From the NCBI GenBank assembly GCA_013397115.1, contig VWZW01005387.1, positions 1,753,062 through 1,817,061 on the forward strand: a DNA stretch of 64,000 bases. Reading direction: 5' to 3'. The notes beneath the pieces were generated by a model, which was given only the letters and a program-made list of their open reading frames with translations, ran no database searches and had not been told where the DNA came from. Positions 49,922 through 61,929 of the stretch are shown in pieces. How positions within the stretch are numbered: the stretch's first letter is position 1; every line of letters starts with the position of its first letter. The DNA is from Edolisoma coerulescens (Eukaryota > Chordata > Aves > Passeriformes > Campephagidae). Made by a program: the position numbers and the translations under genes.

Positions 49922-51039
49922 AACAACCTCAAAATATCTCATAGATATTTCAAAAAATATAATGAAATAATATATACTAATTTCACTTAGCATAAGAGCT
50001 GCTTTCATAATTCATCCTTAAAATGCTTGCTAAAATTTAATTTCACTTCCTGGTGTAAATTTGGGAATGAAGTAGAAGAACTAGTGTTCTCAGTAGTCTC
50101 TGGAAGAAATAAATACACTTTCAGAATGGTTGGCCATGTAACAAGAAATGCATAAGGTTAATGTACACAAACTACCAGTGTACACCACATGCTGATGTTC
50201 AATAAGATAAGAGTGAAAAAATAAGGGAAAATAACATATCTGAGCTCCAAAGTCTTGCATTAGATGAGATTAACCTTCCTACAAGGACAGCAAATTTTAG
50301 TGCAAAGGCAACAATAGCATCATATGGCCAATTAAAAAAAACATCCACAGCAATACATCTGTATGAAAAATAGTGAACTGAAATTCAGTGGTTGCTGTAT
50401 GTGGCAGAGAGCAATACAAAGATGAGAAAAAGAAGGACCGTCCTTCACTGAAAATTAGTATCTCCATTGAAGTACAGAATGATTATTGTAAAGGGCAGAA
50501 ACACTTTATTTCTACCATCAGGCAAAGCTAAGATAGCCTTGTTTTGTGTATCTGCATTAGAGGTACTCAAGGTATGCAAGTAAGGCAGCCACAAGCTAGT
50601 ACTCTAATCCCACCAGCTAGTCCTAACATGCATTTCCTTTCCATCTTCCCACATCTTCATATCCAGTCTGGTCCCATATTGTTCTACATATCTCAGATAT
50701 TTTTCTATAGTCCTTCACTTCTTGTTAGCATCTTACAGTCTCCTCAAAGCCTCTTCATATTTTTTTGTTCCGTTTCTAAAACACAGAAGCCAAAATATCT
50801 TTATTTAGATCTGTTTTCTTGTCACTTCAAGAAGGTGTCAAAGACTGATGATATTGAGATCATCTGAGTGGTTTTAATCTTCCACTAAAGAAACGCAAGG
50901 GTATAGTCCTTTCAAATGAGAGCGGGCATTTTTCAAGACACTGTTACTGGGAAGCATGAAATTAGGGTAAACTGCGAAAAAACAGACAGAATGTGAATTC
51001 TTCACAAAAATAAAAATGCCGATTGTTTAACTATCTGAC

Positions 51040-51123
51040 CTCCCAGGTAAAGATGTTCTTCAGAGCTGAAGTGAAATAGCTGGGAGAGTCCTTCATGGTC
51101 TCCCACATCCCTGCTCTGTTAGC
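51040..51123 (-). other. Exon-like segment, unidentified
   Basis: On the minus strand a long pyrimidine-rich tract ends CCCATTGCAG, followed by 84 bp (28 codons) in one open frame that reads ANRAGMWETMKDSPSYF and then TSALKNIFTWE, then a GTCAGA donor-like site. Coding-like codon use, phase 0 at both ends. I do not recognise the protein and no partner exon was found. It could be a stray exon of an unannotated transcript or chance. Confidence 0.3.
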
Positions 51124-52212
51124 CTGCAATGGGATGGACAACGGCCAAGGAGATGGCAAAGGACAGAGAGATTTTTTCAGTATTTCTTCTTTTCTGAAAA
51201 GGTAGGAGCATGAATGTGTGGGTGTGCCATCATGCACTTGTCTCCATTCAGCAACACTTTTGCTTTCTGCCTGTTGTCAAGCTGAGATCAACTCCTTGGC
51301 TCCTTGACTCCATCTCAGTCTGTTTACACTGTTTCAGGTTTTCAAGGCCATCTCTGTGAGGAAAACGGATGAAAAAACCTATTTTAAACTGAAAGGAGAC
51401 CTGCACCCTGCTCTGTTGACCTGGGACTCACACAATTCTCTCTGGTGCTTTGGCAGTATACCAGAGTTTATTTTTTTGTATCCTCTGTGAGAGGAGTAGG
51501 ATAACTAGGTAGTACGAAGTGTGATTTCGTGGTAGCAGGGAGTTCAGAATGTGCTAAACTGCAACAAGAACTAACAGAAACAGGGTGAGCAAGCCGTATT
51601 TTTGACATTTTGAGGCACATCATACTTTTATCAGAAATTTGCAAAAGCAGATATTCATTTGAGAATAGAAAAGATATCAAGATTTATCTATTAAAAAAAC
51701 CCTTATTCCCCCTCCTGTTTAGGAGGGAGAATCACAAAGGTAGGGAAGAGGCATCACAAAGCTCACTCACATCCCAGTGGGATGCCCACTATTGAAGATG
51801 ATTATGGAATATGTATGATTTTCTTCCAAAAACCTTGTTCAATTTCTCTACAATTCGCATTAAATCTTGATCATTCTTCACATTCCCATACTTCAGTTAA
51901 CACAGTAGAATTTCCCAATTGGGATGCCTGTTAACTGCACATCCGTAAGAACTTTACACAGAGCCAAGGTGCATTTTGTTTTAGTGAAAATGCAGAAATG
52001 GAGTGTCTGTAGGTGACAGAGTTGGTCTAATGGCTCTGGGGTGCTTGTGAATCCTGTGGCATTCCTGAAACTGTTTCTGGTTCTTAACAAATATGATTCT
52101 TAGGCTGCATATGCAGGAGGTGTCAAACATGCCCTGGTGAAAAAGAAAAGGTACCAACAAGTCACACTGTGCCAGGCTGTCCATGCACCATCAAGCAAGT
52201 GGACACACCTAT

Positions 52213-53890
52213 CATAGAATCATAGAGTGTTTTGGGTCGGAAGAGAGCCTTAAAGGTCGTCTAGGTCCAACACCTGTGCAATGAGTAGGGATATTTTCAA
52301 CTAGATCATGTTTCCCAGAGCTCTGTCCAACCTCATATTGAATTTTTCCAGGGACAGGGCATCCACCACCTCTCTGGGCAATCTGTGCCAATGTTTCAAC
52401 ACTTTCATTGTAAAGAACTTCTTCCTTTTATCTAATCTGAAACTACCCTCTTTTAATTATAACCATTACCCCTTGTCTTATTGCTACATGCCCTACTAAA
52501 AAGTTTATCCCCATCTTTCTTATAGGCCTCCTTAAAGTACTGAACAGCTGTGGTGAGGTCTCTCAGGAGCCATCTCTTCTCCAGGCTGAAAAAGCACAAC
52601 TCTCTCAGCCTTTCCTCTTAGGAGAGCTCTTCCAGCCTTCTACTCATTTTTTGTGGCTCTCCTGTGTTAGACTCACTCCCACAGGTCTGTGTGCTCCTGG
52701 TGCTGGGGACCCTAGAGCTGGTACAGTACTCCAGATGGGATCTTGTGAGAACAGAGGGGTAGAATCACCTCCCGCGACCTGCTGGCCGTTCTTCTGATGC
52801 AGCACAGGATATGGTTGGTTTTCTGCGATGCGAGCGCACATTGCCGGGACATTTCCAGCTTCTCATCCACCAGCAGCCCTAAGTCTTTCTTGGCAAGGCT
52901 GCTCTCAATCCCTTCATACCCCAGTTTATATAATACCAGGGTTTAATACCTGACTCAGGTACAGGACCTTGCACTTGGCCTTGTTGAACCTCTTGAGCTT
53001 CTCATGGCTTCTAAGGATTGTCCAGGTCACTCTGAATGGCGTCCCATCCTTCAGGTGAGTCAACCACAGCTTGGTTGTCTTGACCATGCAGCTTGGTGTC
53101 TCTGCAAACTTGCTGAGGGTGCACTCGATCCCTTAGTCTATGTCACTGATAAAAAACATTAAACTGTACTTGTCCCAGTACGGACCTCTGAGGGACACCA
53201 CCTGGCACTGACGTACATCAGGACATTGAACCGTTGACCGCTGCCTTCTGGATGGTACCATGGTCCAACCAATTCCTCATTCCTCATTCACTTACCAGTC
53301 CACCCATCAAATCCATCTCTCTTCAATTAAGAGAGAAGGATGTTGTGGGGGACTGTGTCAAAGGTCTTACAGAAGTCCAGATGGATGACATCCATGGCTC
53401 TTCCCTTGTCCACTGATGTAGTCAACCCCATCACAGAAGGCCACTATGTTTGTCAGGCAGGACTTGCCCTTGGTGAAGCCGTGCTGACTGTTCTGACTCA
53501 CCTCACTGTCCTCTGTGTGCCTTAGCATAGCTTCCATGAAGAGCTGTTCTATTACATTCCCAGGTGGCAGGGCTGACAAGACAGTAGTTCTCAGGATCCT
53601 CCTTTATAACCTTTAGAAAAATGGGTGTAATGTTTCCATTTTTCCAGTCACCTAGGACTTCACCTGACTGTCATGATTTTTCAAATGCCATGGAGACTGG
53701 CTTGGCAACTACATCGGCCAATTCCCTCAGGACTCTGGGATTTATTTCAGCATCCCATAGACTACTGTACGTTCAGGTTCCTCAAGGGGTCACAAACCTG
53801 ATCTTTTACCATGAGAGGGATTTTGCTCCCCTAGTCCCCATCTTGCAGTTTGGATACTTCTGCAACTTGCACTATGCTTGTGGAGCTTAA
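52213..53890 (-). mobile_element. CR1 LINE, 5'-truncated, 1.7 kb with reverse-transcriptase remnant
   Basis: Read on the minus strand it covers the 3' half of a CR1: RT residues such as QHGFTKGKSCLTNIVAF (53367-53579 frame) down to the 3' end near 52213 (ATCATAGAATCATAGAG on plus). Several frame breaks; dead element. It is the longest mobile element in the window. Confidence 0.95.
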
Positions 53891-55021
53891 TGTGGAGCAT
53901 AACAAGAGAGAACATTGCCTGTGTAATAAAATCTTAGAATGGAAATCAGCTTAACTACCACCGTGGTGCATAAATATGCTTATTTGCATAGGTATATATC
54001 TGCATTTTACGTCTGTAACAAATTTTAATGTGTTGCTTGTGCAGGTGTGTTTCCAGCAGCTCAGTAGCTCACAGAGAAAAATAGTTTAGAATAGCAGCAA
54101 AACAGTTGAAACTGAAACTATGATTTTTTTTTTTCCTGTCCCTTTGTTGTTAAGAACTCTATTTGAGAAATTGTGAGAGAAGCACTGTATCCCTCACTGG
54201 CTCATAGGAATTATTGTTTGCGACTATCACCAATGTGGACAGTAAAATTAAAAGGTATGGCAAATTACAGGTAGAATAGCCAGCCTGTAATATAGACAAA
54301 TAAGCTTTGAATTGGGTTTTAAGCTGTATTTGATGAAAAAAGATTCAACAATAATAAAAAGAACAATAACCTTTCCAGTAACCATATACTTTTTGGTTTT
54401 GTACTTCTGTTTTGATAGAAGAGTTAGACTTTTTTTCCCATTGTTTGAGAAGAAATCATGAATTTTAATGCTTTGTCACCGAGAAAAGAAAAAAAAAATC
54501 CCTGTCAAAAGTTCTGTTGCTCCTGTTTTTCACTAAAGAGTCTGTCAGGTGACTAGAAACAAAAAAATATTCTTAGCCACCAGATGCAATTTACAATGAG
54601 ACTTGAATTAAATATTCTGTAGCATTTTGACAAAAATCCTCATATCACGGATAGGTTTTGGACACCAGCCTTACCCTATAAAAATAGTTATGTTAGAAGA
54701 TGTCTTTGAACTGTCCCATTTTACCCATGTTTCAGGTCGAAAGTACTCAGGCTGCTGCTTATTGCTATTCCTTCACTGTGCTCAAGCCATCAGCAGAGGG
54801 CACAACTCCCTGCTGAAAGTCTCCAAGCAGGAGATTGTGTGACCGTGCCTCATTCTGATTAAAATGTTTTCTATCAGGAGCAACGTTTTGATTAAAACAA
54901 TGCAATTTCAACTTGAAACTGCCTCTGAAAGAAAGCCTTTCTCTTATGCCGTTTATTTAACAGTCAATTCTGTACAAAATCACGAGATTTAGTTATGCCT
55001 AATGCAACTTCCAGAATAAAG

Positions 55022-55322
55022 GTGCTATCATAGATCCCTGTAGTATCATAGAATTATGGAATGGTTTGGAAAGAACTTTAAAGATCATCCAGTTCCAAAC
55101 CCCCTGCCACGGGCATGGGCAGGGAACCTTTCACTAGACCAGATTGCTCAGGGCCACATCCAACCTGGCCTTGAACACTTCCAGAGATGGGGCATTCACA
55201 ACCTTTTTGGACAACCTGTTCCAGTGCCTCACCACCCTCACAGTAACGAATTTCTTCCTAATATCTAATCTAAACCTACCCTCACTTAGTTTAAAGCCAT
55301 TTCCCTTTGTCCTGTCACCACA
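55022..55322 (-). mobile_element. CR1 LINE 3' fragment
   Basis: On the plus strand it reads GGAAAGAACTTTAAAGATCA, CCAACCTGGCCTTGAACAC, TTTCTTCCTAATATCTAATC and CCCTTTGTCCTGTCACCACA, the reverse complement of a CR1 3' end. Less diverged than the other copies. Confidence 0.95.
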
Positions 55323-55454
55323 TGACCTTGTTAAAAAGAACTAAAATTTTTAGAACTCCAGAAATTGAATACATTTGGTTACTTTGGATGAACATCTGCT
55401 CCATGCATACAGCTCCACAGATACAGCTCAGATTGATTCTCACCAATAGCAGTG

Positions 55455-55519
55455 AGATATCTAGATATAGATATAGATATAGAGATAGATATACATATAG
55501 ATGTAGATATAGATATATA
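55455..55519 (+). repeat. AGATAT hexanucleotide microsatellite
   Basis: About ten imperfect AGATAT/AGATAG units. Confidence 0.9.
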
Positions 55520-58500
55520 CCTGGCAAAGCTGCATTCAAACTGATCAGCAGCTCCAGCTGAAGGGTACAAATCCTGAAAATGTATCATTCAAGTAACAAT
55601 TTTCAGCGATCTCCTGACACACAAATATGATTTTCAACTTCTGGTCTTAAACTCTGGGGTCTGTGGATTCTTTTATACATGAAAGACAAGCAAGAAGAGC
55701 AAGCCTGCTTGGTGAAAACTCCTAATGGAGGGAAAGTAAAACGTACCAACACAGCAGTCTGTCTTTGTCTTTTGTATATTATATCTATAAATCTGTGAGT
55801 CTGTTGCCACTATATATGCTGTTTCCATAATAAGATACAGAGTTAAAAGGAAAAGACAAAAACATAGAACTACCCCATCATTTTTAATACAGATTGTTTA
55901 ATGCTGTGTCAGTATAACTGCAAAACATAAAATTTGCTTTTATTATCATTCCATGTCCACCTACAAATCTCTTCTGGTACCTAAACATATTAGTTGCAAT
56001 TAAATATATTCCCTGAATATGAGGTACATAATAAAGCTATAAAGTTCTGTTTGTATTTGCTGGAAAATATGGATTACATATTCCTACTAGCCAGTTACAA
56101 GAAAAGATTATTAATACTTCATTACTTGGACACAAGTTTTTTCCTTGCTTCAGACTTTGGCTGTTCTTTTAACTGGGACAAGGAGTTATAGGACAGACAG
56201 TTCTATACTTTTTATATAGACGGATGTACTATATTTTGCAACTTAAAATAAATTCTCAGTTAGTATTAAAAGCCTAAAACTGTAGGCCATAGGAGATAAA
56301 ATTCCCCAGTTGAGAAGACACTTCTTCCCTCACACAGAGGAGCCAGGTTTGATCCTATCCACAATAACCAGCTGTGCACACAAACTGAGCTGTATCTCTG
56401 ACATTAGCAAAGCCCAGTTCATGAAGCAGGTGTGAGGTAATATGAGACAACAGCTCTTTCATAACCATTGGGGTCCTACTATGTCACACGTTTATGCCAT
56501 AGGCCAATGTTTACTATGCCTTATTTTATTTTTGAGGTGATCCTTATCTCTTGCACCCTGTGCCATACTTTGCACAAGGATGGCCAGAGCTTCCTCAGAT
56601 CAAGCAATGCCTGGTGGTTTGGAAGCACCCTCCTATTTCACTCCAGAACTTTCATGACTTTGCAACTTTCCCCCCACTGGTTTACTTATAATATAGCTGT
56701 ATGGGAAGATTATCTAACACATTATATCCTTATTTCGTTTTGACCAGACCATTACAAATAAGAGTATCTTGATTCTTTGCAAACGTTAAATAAAAAAGGT
56801 CACCATGAGAGCTAGTGAAATATTTAGTAACAGTATTTGCATTTGGTTTTTTCACAATTCACTATTGAGATATGTAGTATTTGGAACTTACAAAATGAAA
56901 AAATCGTTTCAAAGTTTTTATAATATAAAATTTTTCAGAAGAGATTTCTGGGTTTTTTCTGACTAGTGTCCTTAAAATAAGACTATTTTACATTCATTCC
57001 TATACTATGTTCATTTTTCACTTCATACTCTCAAATAAGGTCAGTAGGTGTCCTGCTATGCATGAAGTTAAACACATCTATAATGTTTTATATACATTTT
57101 AAACACATTTATAATGTAGGTTCAGAGCCTTAGTCATTAAAACTTTGAACACATTCATCCAGAAAGCCAGGGATTCACTTCTATTTATACTATGAAGGTT
57201 TTGCCAAGGATATCACATTTCATTAATCCCAGTTTCCTGGAAGGGTGCTAACACTTTCCCTGCAGAGTGGGGTAGCCTACAATGTGTAGACAATAATCAG
57301 TGGTTTATTGGAACACAGGGTTGTGTTTTAAGAAGTGTATTACCATCCATTATTCTCAGCCTTCCTATGCCGTGTGCTGCTGGGACATTTTTTGTGGTTG
57401 CTATCTCAGCAATTTAGTCCCATAGTTTTAATGCATTGGCAAAACATGACAACCTCTGGACTACAAGTATAATGGAGGAATGCACAAGAGCCACAAAATT
57501 AATTATAAACTGCTTTAAATCGTATTATTTTAACTTAAATGTATAAATAATTTATTTCTATCCCTATTGCAATTTACAAAAAGCTCTTATATTGGAAAAA
57601 AGCTTTCAGTGCTCTTTGAGTTCAGGTATTTCCTCTTAGCATGAAGATGTTGTAAAAAAAGCCTTGAAATGGGTTTTGTCACCTAGATAAGGGATCTGCA
57701 AGAAGTTGCCCAAATGGAGAGAGCCGTGCAACAAGGAGTAAGCTTTCAGCCACCCTTTCTAAGCTGCATTTCCTAGGACTTTGTTTAAAGTCAAACCTAA
57801 TTTCTTTGCCATCTGGAGAAAGGCTGATTGCACAGCCACACTGTAACTTCAAGAACTAAAAAAAAAATGGGAAGTCTATTCAAAAAAACTTTTTTGAACT
57901 TTTTAGACTCTTTTCCTTTGAATCCTGGCTCACGGACTTTGCATGAGGTCAAGAGCTCCTTCATAACATTAACCTTACTCCCTGCATTCATGCAGAAGGA
58001 AAAAAAAAGGGCTTGACAGGTTTTTATTTAAAGTTGTAAGAACTAGCTGGTTAGACTTTAATTAAGAAATACTAGTAATTAAATATTTTAACAACAGTGA
58101 TAGGATCCTAGCTAAAAGGTGAAGTACACTTTGGGACATAGAAACAGCAGTAATGGGAGGAATCATAAGCCAGTTGTGTTGGGTTTCAAGGAGCAAACCA
58201 GTTGTTGTGTCAGTCACACACAGTCTGCTGCCTTAAACCAGAGTCTAGAATTACTTTATAGCCAGGCTGATGAGACAGTGAAAAGGTCACAATTCCAAAA
58301 TCTTGGCTCCTCTTCCAAGAGATCATTTTACTGAATCTCTGCCATGCTCACCTCGTGCAGAAAGAGTATTTTTCATAGTCATAAAATTGACATTGATTAT
58401 CTGATCAAGCAAAAGAAATTATGGTAATATTTCCAAATTATATTCCCACTGCATCTGTATAACAGGGTAAGATTTATATTTCCTGTGGTGTTATACTAAA

Positions 58501-60558
58501 ACGTCATTCTTTTCTCAGAAAATTGAAAATTACCTTGCCTCACTCTTCTGTATTCTTTGTCACTGAATTTCTTTATATTACACTGTCCCTACATCATGCT
58601 GCAATGCACCATCTGTTTCACACAAACCATAAATACATTTTCAAATCTCTCCGCGTTAGTCCCATCTAACTAGTCACTTTCATTTTCAGTGGTTCAGCTG
58701 ACAGCTCTTGACCACAAGACAGAAGGTCTTTGATATTATCTATATAACTAATTCACAGTAACCAATACAGACTACAGATGTAGATGGCAGACAAGGAACT
58801 GAGGGGTCTCTCTCTCTTTCACCCAGCTGTGAGTGTGAGCAACTGCAGATGATTTGGTGCTCTGGTTCATATAGGAGTGAAGGAACTTGTCTCCTACATT
58901 ATTCCAAAGGAACAATGATAATTGATATCAGATCTGTTCAAAAGTCAAAATTTCTGTTCTGCAAGAAGCACATTCTGTTTCAAAATGGCTGATATCATTT
59001 TAGTAATCTGACTTGGATCAGAGACTAAGCAGGCAAAGCTGTCTCTCAGCAGAAGTTTGTAGTGGTAATTTTCCTTTGAACATTTTCTATTCTGATAAAA
59101 CATGATTTCTGAACAACCAAAAAAAAAGAACAAAAAATTGCAGTCCACCTATGTTAGAGATGTACCTAAAAGCTGCCATATCCCTAGTCATCATTGCAAC
59201 AAGTTTTGCAGGTTAGAACACTACTTGCACAATGGTGTCTGAAATTCCTGACGTCAGCTGCGGACATCTGCAAAGTCAGATATCAGTAGTTTCCCATTAC
59301 TGAGAATAGCCTGTAAGAAAAACAGGAAAATGTCAACAGGTTCCAGTTTTGCAACTCAGGATGACAAGGCAAGTCTTACATAATCTATGATAAACCTTAT
59401 TTTATATAGAAATAATTACTCCGTACACTCTGTTCAAATGTTTATGAATATAGATAATACCACAACTTTTTAACTATGCTGCAGCATTTGTCAAGCATAA
59501 AGTCCTAAAAATGCAATCCTGCTTGTAAGTATGCATGAGACAGAGTTTAAGCCAGGCAAAATCCCATATGTGTTAGCAGAACTTGGCTTTAAAACAGTCA
59601 GGTATCAGTTCCCAAAAGATTGCCTTGAAGATTCCTAGCAGTATAAAAATGGCCTAAGATCATTCCCAAAACGTCTGAAGCTGGTAGGACTTAGTAGGTT
59701 TTGGACCTCCTTTCTTATTGAGAGCATTGCTAGTTGTATTAATGTAGTATTAATAATATATTGACCATTTTCATGAGCACTGATATTTTTTCCAGCACTA
59801 AAAGCTACTGATGTTGACTATTTTTTAGTGATTGTCAAAATCAATGTTCTAAAATCCACATGTAAATTTCTTAAATCACTGACATGGATTTTAGAAAAGG
59901 CTGAGCATCCATTGCTTTCTGTGTAGTCTTCATTTTTATACCATAATTATTCTTTGGGTTATTTAGTGTAAACGTCTTTGGACAACATTTGAACAGTTAG
60001 AATGATTTATATTTTAGTTTGGCATCCAACTCACATCTATCTTAATATACGTACTGAATCAAAAAGTAAACACTTTATGATTGTGCAAACCACACTGTTT
60101 CCTTATTACAACCCTTTCTCTTAGCACAGTTTCTCATGCCATTCTGAAGTCATATGGAATCAATAAAGGTTGGTTAGAAAATTTTAATGTCTTTACTGTT
60201 CAAGCAGGCATATAAAAGCCCATATGTAAGTTAGAAATTCAGAAAAAATTCAGATCAGAGATCTTTTCTTAACAGTTTTCAGCAACACTGGTAGGGGTTT
60301 TTTTAAAGAAGACAGCACCTTGCCAGGAGAACAAAAAGGAAAGTTTGAGCTGCAGTTATCAAGGCAACAATGGTAAAAGCAATCTTTAACAAAAAACAAA
60401 TTTTTTTGTAATATATTTATTTCTTTTAATTATAAAAATAATCAGTTACATGGATTATTAATATATCAAGTGTCTTTGTTATTCCATGGGAAAGTGACAT
60501 CAATTTACTACTGGTACAGAATTAGAAGCAGAAAACGTCAATTATTTATTTTACCTGG

Positions 60559-60763
60559 GACCTGACCATTGGCACAAGTTATACTCTATTGCCAATGGAG
60601 ACCTTCAGACTCCTATAGATGCTAAAACTAAATATGTCAAAACAGATCAGTTTCTGGGTCTTCTCTGAGTGACTTGGAAACCTTCCAGATGCAAAGAGAT
60701 CATTAGTGTTGGACTTTTCATTCCACATGAAATTTAAGCATAAGGATAAAGAAAATCTATCAG
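60559..60763 (+). pseudogene. CA pseudogene, relic exon 2
   Basis: 205 bp against 198 in functional genes. N-terminal half in frame (PDHWHKLYSIANGD), stop TGA at 60666-60668, then KEIISVG, then a shift of frame; ends CTATCAG followed by a retained GTTAGT donor, like the TCAG/GT border of the CA3 genes. Confidence 0.88.
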
Positions 60764-61090
60764 GTTAGTAAAAAGGGGGCCTGAAGAAGGGGATGTGAGG
60801 CATTTCTTTTTTCATTCTCTTTTTAAAAAATTTATATAGAAAGACTATTTGCTTCTCAGGAGTATTTATATAGATTAGGATACGCTTGCTAATTCTGTTA
60901 TACTAGTTGGCAACACCCTTTAAATATCAGAGAAGATCCAAATTATGTTCTTTAAAATTAGGACTTGTTGGCAAGTGTTCTTGTGTCAATGGTAAAAGGT
61001 AATTTCCCAGTAGGAAACCTCCAGGATACTCATTGATTTGAGGACGAGAATGTAGGAGGAGACTTTCTAAACACAGTTACTCAATTGTGC

Positions 61091-61105
61091 TTTTTTTTTT
61101 TTTTT
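61091..61105. repeat. Poly-T run (15)
   Basis: Fifteen consecutive T on plus, inside the intron between the two pseudogene exons. Confidence 0.9.
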
Positions 61106-61810
61106 AATCTACAGTGGGAGATTTATACATATGCAAAAATGACACTGTTACTTCCAATGAAAACACTCTGGACTAGGTTTTTTTTTCCCTCGGAGAGTCT
61201 TATTACCTTGATAGCAAAGGAGATTTCTTTCTGCTGATGTGTAATGTTGCAAGTACTGTAAGATCTCCAGGTGCCTATTTCTAAGCATCATGCACAGCTA
61301 CAGGTGCCTATCACTACAGTGGAAGTCGATACACTTTTATGTGCTTGTAAGCAAGGAATTAATGATAATGACCAATAAGCAAGGTCAATAACATCTGAGT
61401 ACACCTGGGGAAGCTCATACTCTACATTCAGAAAACATCAAATACCTGTAACTGTTACTTCTGTGAAGAAATAGACCTTTAAAATACTGTCCTACTCTCT
61501 GGAGTAGAAGATGTATTCACGTATATTTCACCTGAATTTTGGAGCTCTGTCAAAGAGAGACATGCAGATTTACTGTGACTGATGCACTCATATACATACC
61601 TAAGAATTAAAACCTTCAATGACTGACTTTGGTTTAACTGCTTAAACTGTCAGGTTTTTTCTGTAGATATTTAAAAATAATCTCATATAAAAAGATGTGA
61701 ATATGGAGAAAACTGCTTGCCCAGTATAAAAATCTTGGAAATCTATAACTTGGCTGTCAGAAAGACTTTATTGATTGATAAAGTTTTTACCATAGTTCAT
61801 GCATTTTCAG

Positions 61811-61929
61811 GGCTGACTGGAGGGCCCCTCTCTGGAACATAAACGCTGCAGCAGTTACAATTCCATCGAGACCAAGCTAATGGGCAAGGCTCAGAGCACA
61901 CAGTGGGTGGAAGGAAATGTGCCTCAGAG
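61811..61929 (+). pseudogene. CA pseudogene, relic exon 3
   Basis: Retained TTTTCAG acceptor; 119 bp in one frame with a single TAA (61840-61842). GGPL and GSEHTV are intact, while the zinc-site segment reads QLQFHRDQ in place of the usual QFHFHWGS. The following GCAGAG replaces a GT donor. Confidence 0.88.

Larger units (their letters stand above)
39694..60558. other. Spacer upstream of gene 2
   Basis: 21 kb without an intact gene. Holds CR1 pieces at 49859-49921, 52213-53890 and 55022-55322, an AGATAT microsatellite, the two B-copies of the paralogous flank blocks, and one exon-like segment at 51040-51123 (minus). Otherwise AT-rich and featureless to my reading. Confidence 0.75.
60559..61929 (+). 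pseudogene. Carbonic anhydrase pseudogene, CA1/CA2-like (relic exons 2 and 3)
   Basis: Two decayed exons of an alpha-carbonic anhydrase on the plus strand, opposite to the CA3 genes. Relic exon 2 (60559-60763) reads GPDHWHKLYSIANGDLQTPI, then KEIISVG, which match CA1 best (KLYPIANG, KEIINVG). Relic exon 3 (61811-61929) is exactly 119 bp like its functional relatives and contains LTGGPLSGT, QFH and NGQGSEHTV. Disabling changes: TGA at 60666-60668, a frameshift late in exon 2, TAA at 61840-61842, zinc ligand His94 changed to Gln, HWG changed to HRD, acceptor of exon 2 lost (GG for AG) and donor of exon 3 changed to GC. Exons 4-7 not confidently found. Not a processed copy, since a 1-kb intron separates the exons in the family's phase. 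Divergent orientation to CA3 fits the place of CA1 in mammals. Confidence 0.85.

Noticed and set aside
52213..53890. Open frames on the plus strand across this stretch as genes
   Set aside because: They are antisense shadows of the CR1 reverse transcriptase.
58126..58157. Possible relic of exon 1 of the CA pseudogene (TTTGGGACATAG ... AGTAATGG)
   Set aside because: Resembles WGY..NG with a damaged donor but is too short, has one extra codon and lacks other support.
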